From Bacteroides sp. (lineage in GTDB: Bacteria; Bacteroidota; Bacteroidia; Bacteroidales; Bacteroidaceae), in NCBI GenBank assembly GCA_019416685.1, contig DXWV01000011.1, positions 1 to 10,499 on the forward strand: a stretch of DNA of 10,499 nt. The letters run 5' to 3'. The position numbers and the translations under genes are program-made. Under the pieces are notes generated by a model. It was not told the DNA's origin. It searched no databases and saw nothing but the letters and a program-made list of their open reading frames with translations. This document shows, in pieces, positions 6,481 to 10,499 of this stretch (position 1 is its first letter; each line of letters starts with the position of its first letter).

Positions 6481-7398
6481 ATGCCATTAAATTTACCTGA
6501 TAAGCTACCTGCGATAGAATTGCTGAAGGAAGAAAATATCTTTGTGATTGACAACTCGCGTGCGACACAACAGGATATACGTCCGTTGCGGATTGTAATT
6601 CTGAACCTGATGCCGTTGAAAATAACCACAGAGACTGACTTGGTGCGTCTGCTGTCCAATACACCACTCCAGGTGGAAATCTCTTTTATGAAAATAAAGA
6701 GTCATACATCCAAGAATACGCCTGTTGAACATATGAAGACCTTTTACACGGACTTTGATAAAATGCGTGGCGAGAAGTATGACGGTATGATTATTACCGG
6801 TGCCCCGGTGGAGCAGATGGACTTTGAAGAAGTCAGTTATTGGGATGAGATAATGGAAATCTTCGATTGGGCACGTACCCATGTCACTTCAACGCTTTAT
6901 ATTTGCTGGGCGGCTCAGGCGGGCTTGTATCACCATTACGGTGTTCCTAAATATGCTTTAGATAAAAAGATGTTCGGTATCTTCGAGCACCGTACTCTCG
7001 ATCCGTTGCAAGCTATCTTCCGTGGATTTGATGATACTTTTTATGTTCCTCACAGCCGTCATACGGAAGTGCGTAAAGAGGATATTGTTAAAGTACCTGA
7101 ATTGACATTGCTTTCCGAATCGGATGAATCAGGTGTATATATGGTAATGGCTCGTGGAGGGCGCGAATTCTTTGTAACCGGGCATTCGGAATATTCTCCG
7201 TTAACGCTTGATACGGAATATAGGCGGGATCTGGCAAAAGGACTGCCGATTGATGTACCGCGTAATTATTATATAGACGATGATCCGGAGAAAGGGCCTG
7301 TTGTACGTTGGCGTGCTCATGCCAACTTGTTATTTTCAAACTGGTTGAACTACTTTGTTTATCAGGAAACTCCTTACGATATTAATGATATTAAATGA
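6481..7398 (+). CDS. metA: Homoserine O-acyltransferase MetA (probably acetyl type)
   Basis: This 305-residue cytosolic enzyme acylates L-homoserine, the first committed step of methionine synthesis. With the ATG at 6481, residue numbers coincide with those of E. coli MetA: K47 in MPLKITTETD, the nucleophile C142 in ICWAAQAG, and H235 and E237 in GHSEYSP. The start and active site are therefore well supported. Position 111, in GAPVEQMDF, is Glu. In the family, Glu111 (Bacillus cereus MetA) goes with acetyl-CoA and Gly111 (E. coli) with succinyl-CoA, so this is probably homoserine O-acetyltransferase despite the usual annotation as succinyltransferase. It is the first gene of a three-gene chain; its TGA overlaps the next ATG. 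The leader carries short repeats and no SAM riboswitch that I can recognise. Confidence 0.96.
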   Translation: MPLNLPDKLPAIELLKEENIFVIDNSRATQQDIRPLRIVILNLMPLKITTETDLVRLLSNTPLQVEISFMKIKSHTSKNTPVEHMKTFYTDFDKMRGEKYDGMIITGAPVEQMDFEEVSYWDEIMEIFDWARTHVTSTLYICWAAQAGLYHHYGVPKYALDKKMFGIFEHRTLDPLQAIFRGFDDTFYVPHSRHTEVRKEDIVKVPELTLLSESDESGVYMVMARGGREFFVTGHSEYSPLTLDTEYRRDLAKGLPIDVPRNYYIDDDPEKGPVVRWRAHANLLFSNWLNYFVYQETPYDINDIK

Positions 7399-9224
7399 TA
7401 AAGCAGCGTAAAATAGAACTTCTGGCTCCGGCCAAGAATTTGGAATGTGGAATAGAGGCTATTAATCACGGAGCGGATGCTGTATATATTGGTGCACCAA
7501 AGTTTGGTGCCCGTGCTGCTGCTGTCAACTCATTGGATGATATTGCTGCCCTTGTGGAGCATGCACATCTATACAATGCACGTATCTATGTCACTGTCAA
7601 CACAATTCTGAGAGAAGAAGAGTTGAAAGAGACAGAAGAAATGATAGGCGAATTGTATCGGATAGGAGTGGATGCGTTGATCGTACAAGATATGGCGATC
7701 ACGCAATTAAACCTGCCGCCTATCCCGTTGCATGCCAGTACACAGATGGATAACCGGACGGCGGATAAAGTTAAGTTTCTTGCCGATACGGGATTCCGTC
7801 AGGTAGTACTTGCCCGTGAACTTTCTTTGCGGGAGATAAGTAAAATACACGAAGCCTGCCCTGACACGGCGCTTGAAGTCTTTGTACATGGTGCTTTGTG
7901 TGTCAGTTATAGTGGTCAGTGTTATGTTAGTCAAGCCTGTTTTGGCCGGAGTGCCAATCGTGGTGAGTGTGCGCAATTCTGCCGTTTGCCTTTTAGTCTG
8001 GTCGATGCTGATGGTAAGACAATTGTGAAAGATAAGCATTTACTTTCGCTGAAAGACCTTAACCAAAGCGAGGAACTGGAGGCGTTGCTGGATGCCGGAG
8101 TCACCTCTTTGAAGATTGAAGGACGGTTGAAGGATGTTTCTTATGTGAAAAATGTTACCGCTGCCTATCGTCAGAAACTGGATACCATTTTCTCCCGGCG
8201 TAAAGAGTATGTCCGTGCCTCTTCCGGTTCCTGTCGTTTTGAGTTTAAACCTCAGTTGGATAAGAGTTTTAGCCGTGGCTTTACACATTATTTTTTGAAG
8301 GGTCGGAATAAAGATATTTTTTCTTTTGATACTCCCAAGTCATTAGGAGAGGAAATGGGTACGATGAAAGAGGTTCGTGGAAATTATCTTACGGTGGCCG
8401 GGCTGAAATCTTTCAATAACGGGGATGGTGTTTGCTACATTGATGAACAGGGGCGTTTACAAGGATTTCGTATCAATCGAGTTGATGGCAATAAGCTGTA
8501 TCCGCAGGAGATGCCCCGTATTAAACCCCGGACTGTATTGTATCGTAATTTTGATCAGGAGTTCGAACGCGTACTTGCCCGTAAGTCTTCTGAAAGAAAG
8601 ATTGCCGTTTCTATTTTGCTGGCGGAGAATAACTTTGGTTTCTCCCTTACCCTGACAGATGAAGATGATAATAGTGTGACGCTTACATTGCCTCGTGATA
8701 AGGAACTTGCCCGTACCCCTCAGGAGGATAATCTCAGAAATCAGCTATCCAAACTGGGGAATACTCCCTTTGAGGCAATGCGGATAGATATTGACCTTAC
8801 CGGGAATTGGTTTATTCCGGCCTCTGTACTCTCCGATCTGCGCAGGCAGGTGGTCGATAAACTGATAGCTGCCCGCAGAATGACATTTCATCGTGAGTTG
8901 GCTGTCTTAAAACCAACCACACACGCTTATCCGCAACAGACGCTTTCTTATTTAGGCAATGTGATGAACACCCGTGCTGCTTCTTTCTATCAGGATCATG
9001 GGGTGAAAGATATTGAGCCTGCTTATGAAAAACAGGCGGTGGAAGAGGCTGTCCTTATGTTTTGCAAACATTGCTTGCGTTATAGTATGGGTTGGTGTCC
9101 TGTTCACCAGCGTGAACGTTCGCCCTATAAAGAACCTTATTACTTGGTAGGGACGGATGGAAAACGTTTCCGGCTATCATTTGATTGTAAGATTTGCCAG
9201 ATGAAAGTGAGTGCCGCATTATGA
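7395..9224 (+). CDS. U32 peptidase-family protein, RlhA-like
   Basis: This is a 609-residue cytosolic protein of the U32 family. The N-terminal TIM-barrel-like part (about 6-260) opens ELLAPAKNLECGIEAINHGADAVYIG. The family signature follows: EVFVHGALCVSYSGQCYVS (161-179), then NRGECAQFC (188-196). Conserved cysteines are C169, C176, C182, C192 and C196. A middle domain (about 300-500) fits the DUF3656 region. The tail has CKHC (557-560), C568 and CKIC (598-601), probably a second metal or Fe-S site. U32 proteins with this layout and length resemble E. coli RlhA (YdcP), needed for 5-hydroxycytidine formation in 23S rRNA. Peptidase activity is doubtful for this subgroup. The ATG overlaps the metA stop (ATGA), which argues for coupled translation. 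Confidence 0.88.
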   Translation: MIKQRKIELLAPAKNLECGIEAINHGADAVYIGAPKFGARAAAVNSLDDIAALVEHAHLYNARIYVTVNTILREEELKETEEMIGELYRIGVDALIVQDMAITQLNLPPIPLHASTQMDNRTADKVKFLADTGFRQVVLARELSLREISKIHEACPDTALEVFVHGALCVSYSGQCYVSQACFGRSANRGECAQFCRLPFSLVDADGKTIVKDKHLLSLKDLNQSEELEALLDAGVTSLKIEGRLKDVSYVKNVTAAYRQKLDTIFSRRKEYVRASSGSCRFEFKPQLDKSFSRGFTHYFLKGRNKDIFSFDTPKSLGEEMGTMKEVRGNYLTVAGLKSFNNGDGVCYIDEQGRLQGFRINRVDGNKLYPQEMPRIKPRTVLYRNFDQEFERVLARKSSERKIAVSILLAENNFGFSLTLTDEDDNSVTLTLPRDKELARTPQEDNLRNQLSKLGNTPFEAMRIDIDLTGNWFIPASVLSDLRRQVVDKLIAARRMTFHRELAVLKPTTHAYPQQTLSYLGNVMNTRAASFYQDHGVKDIEPAYEKQAVEEAVLMFCKHCLRYSMGWCPVHQRERSPYKEPYYLVGTDGKRFRLSFDCKICQMKVSAAL

Positions 9225-10237
9225 AAACAAGGTATCATAGAATGAATCATGGTAACACGAAGAGCAGTTTCAGGAAGCTTTGGGTTGCTTTGTGCTACTC
9301 TGTGATGACTCTTTTTTTGTTTGCAGCCTGCCATTATCCCCGTCCCGATCTTTTTGCCGAGGGAATGAGCGATAAGACGAAAGATTCTCTTACTTATTTA
9401 TTTGAACGGCATTACACCTATAACACGAATCTGGAAGTACAAACAGATTCTGTTGTTTTGGAACGTTTGCCTGTGAAGGATTCTTTTGTCAGTCTTCACC
9501 GGGGAGACCGTGTTGTAGTGGCAGAGTTCGCTATCCATCCGGCAGACAGTGTGGATAGTGTATGGGTAAAACTGGCTCATTCACAGGAAATCCAGGGATG
9601 GATGCGTGAAACGGAATTGATAAAGTCTTTTGTGCCTACCGATAGTATATCTCAGTTTATTTATTTGTTCAGTGATACTCATGCCTCTTATTTTGTGATT
9701 GTCTTTGCCTTGTTCGTGGGTGTTTATCTTTTTCGTGCTTTTCGGCGTAAGCAATTACAGATGGTTTATTTCAATGACATTGATAGTATTTATCCGCTTT
9801 TTCTTTGTCTGTTGATGGCGTTTAGTGCCACTATATATGAGTCGATGCAGGTATTTGTACCTGATACATGGCAACATTTCTATTTTAACCCTACACTTTC
9901 ACCTTTTAAGGTCCCACTTGTTTTGTCGGTGTTCCTGTTGAGTATCTGGATTTTTCTTATTGTCTTTCTGGCAGTGCTCGATGACCTGTTCCGGCAACTG
10001 GCTCCGGCCGCTGCTGTCTTCTATTTGCTTGGATTGACTTCCTGCTGTATTTTCTGTTACTTCTTTTTTATTCTGACTACACATATATATATCGGTTATC
10101 TTTTCCTTTTCTGCTTTGTGTGGCTGTTTGCGAAAAAACTGCATAAAAGTAACGGGTATAAATACCGGTGTGGACGTTGTGGAGGGAAATTACGGGAGAA
10201 GGGAGTCTGTCCGCATTGTGGAGCTATAAATGAATAA
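9221..10237 (+). CDS. Membrane protein: lipobox, SH3-like domain, 5 TM, zinc ribbon
   Basis: I do not recognise this 338-residue protein as a named family. I chose the ATG at 9221 because it overlaps the U32 stop as ATGA. An in-frame ATG at 9242 gives a more normal n-region, and one at 9194 would overlap more deeply. The signal WVALCYSVMTLFLFAAC (21-37) ends in a plausible lipobox with C37. Residues about 70-137 look like a bacterial SH3 domain (LHRGDRVVVAEF, VWVKLAH, IQGWMRETEL). Hydrophobic helices lie at about 155-172, 189-209, 230-252, 260-282 and 285-304. The C-terminus has a zinc ribbon, CGRC (317-320) and CPHC (330-333). Five helices place the SH3 part in the periplasm and the ribbon in the cytoplasm, agreeing with basic FRAFRRK after TM1 and KKLHK after TM5. 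Confidence 0.8.
   Translation: MKTRYHRMNHGNTKSSFRKLWVALCYSVMTLFLFAACHYPRPDLFAEGMSDKTKDSLTYLFERHYTYNTNLEVQTDSVVLERLPVKDSFVSLHRGDRVVVAEFAIHPADSVDSVWVKLAHSQEIQGWMRETELIKSFVPTDSISQFIYLFSDTHASYFVIVFALFVGVYLFRAFRRKQLQMVYFNDIDSIYPLFLCLLMAFSATIYESMQVFVPDTWQHFYFNPTLSPFKVPLVLSVFLLSIWIFLIVFLAVLDDLFRQLAPAAAVFYLLGLTSCCIFCYFFFILTTHIYIGYLFLFCFVWLFAKKLHKSNGYKYRCGRCGGKLREKGVCPHCGAINE
9288..9308 (+). repeat. Partial CTCTGTG repeat inside a coding region
   Basis: This 21-nt stretch matches 6388-6408, part of the right arm of the CACAGAG inverted repeat, at 19 of 21 positions, including 14 identical bases in a row (TGTGCTACTCTGTG). It has two 7-mer units with the same CTA spacer. It encodes residues 23-29 (ALCYSVM) in the hydrophobic core of the signal sequence of the last gene. 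Confidence 0.6.
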
Positions 10238-10238
10238 T

Positions 10239-10253
10239 TTGCCAACGTGGCAA
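10239..10253. repeat. TTGCC/GGCAA hairpin after the last gene
   Basis: TTGCCA (10239-10244) pairs with TGGCAA (10248-10253) around ACG, one base after the TAA stop. Arms and flanks are identical to the metA-leader hairpin. There is no T run after it, so if it ends the operon it is not by the standard intrinsic mechanism. Confidence 0.5.
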
Positions 10254-10499
10254 TATGGTAACATGCTGACTGGTTATACTGCTGCTTCTTGATTTATCTT
10301 CTTACGGCTTTTTTCTTTGTAATTATTTCAGATAATTTGTAAGGCTTTGAAAATAGAAAGAAAATAGATTTCGATAGTGAAAATAATAGACAATTTTATG
10401 GATTGTTAAATAGCTGTATATCAATGAAATATGTAGGCTTGTTTTTTCTCGTATACTCTATTAAAACCAAATGTTTCCGCAGAATATTGCTTTAATAAA
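10254..10499. other. AT-rich non-coding end of window
   Basis: I see no convincing gene, terminator or consensus promoter here. The only ATG-started frame near the edge (10424-10495, 23 codons) has no recognisable features. The next gene presumably starts beyond the window. Confidence 0.5.

Noticed and set aside
6627..6633. A CACAGAG 7-mer inside metA
   Set aside because: A single unit with no neighbouring unit; it encodes part of the conserved ITTETD segment, so protein constraint explains it.
10316..10339. TTTG followed by ATAATTTG as a promoter for a gene beyond the window
   Set aside because: The spacer is only 12 bp and the -7 box has two mismatches.
10424..10495. 23-codon frame near the right edge, possibly a small protein
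   Set aside because: No motif, no promoter match and no conserved context; a chance frame is as likely.

Overview
The window looks like a piece of ordinary chromosome from a Bacteroides-type bacterium (order Bacteroidales). The main evidence is the promoters. Several intergenic regions carry the Bacteroidetes -7 element TAnnTTTG (positions 45-52 minus, 676-683 plus, 5506-5513 minus, 6415-6422 plus), and one has a perfect -33 TTTG at 19 bp spacing. Genes also lack strong Shine-Dalgarno sequences. The gene set fits too: a START-like protein next to a long LptF/LptG-type permease, a fused RibBA, a PorT-like barrel and an acetyl-type MetA. There are no phage, IS, CRISPR or transfer genes.

Layout. 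The left edge (1-23, minus) is the 5' end of a tRNA with its own promoter. A plus-strand block follows: a START-like protein (247-633), an LptF/LptG-family LPS-export permease (713-2614), the bifunctional riboflavin enzyme RibBA (2626-3840, only 11 bp behind the permease) and a class I aminotransferase (3923-5116). The aminotransferase ends at a 15-bp hairpin terminator. A 56-residue ferredoxin with two 4Fe-4S motifs lies on the minus strand (5296-5466); it faces the aminotransferase and has its own terminator and promoter. Divergent from it is a GTG-started outer-membrane barrel protein (5620-6321).

The last block is a chain of three overlapping plus-strand genes: metA (6481-7398), a U32 peptidase-family protein resembling the rRNA-hydroxylation factor RlhA (7395-9224), and a membrane protein with a lipoprotein-like signal, an SH3-like domain, five membrane helices and a C-terminal zinc ribbon (9221-10237). 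Both junctions are ATGA overlaps, which suggests translational coupling. The final 246 bases hold nothing I can support.

The genes are mostly housekeeping: envelope biogenesis, riboflavin, amino acids, electron transfer and RNA modification. The least explained part is the 160-bp barrel-metA gap. It contains a 32-bp-arm inverted repeat whose arms are three CACAGAG units on a 10-nt period, then a TTGCC/GGCAA hairpin, then an AATCGTA-type tandem. A 21-nt relative of the CACAGAG repeat lies inside the signal-peptide coding region of the last gene, and the TTGCC/GGCAA hairpin recurs right after that gene's stop. I see no clear new multi-gene system; the repeat family and the SH3/zinc-ribbon membrane protein are the best leads.
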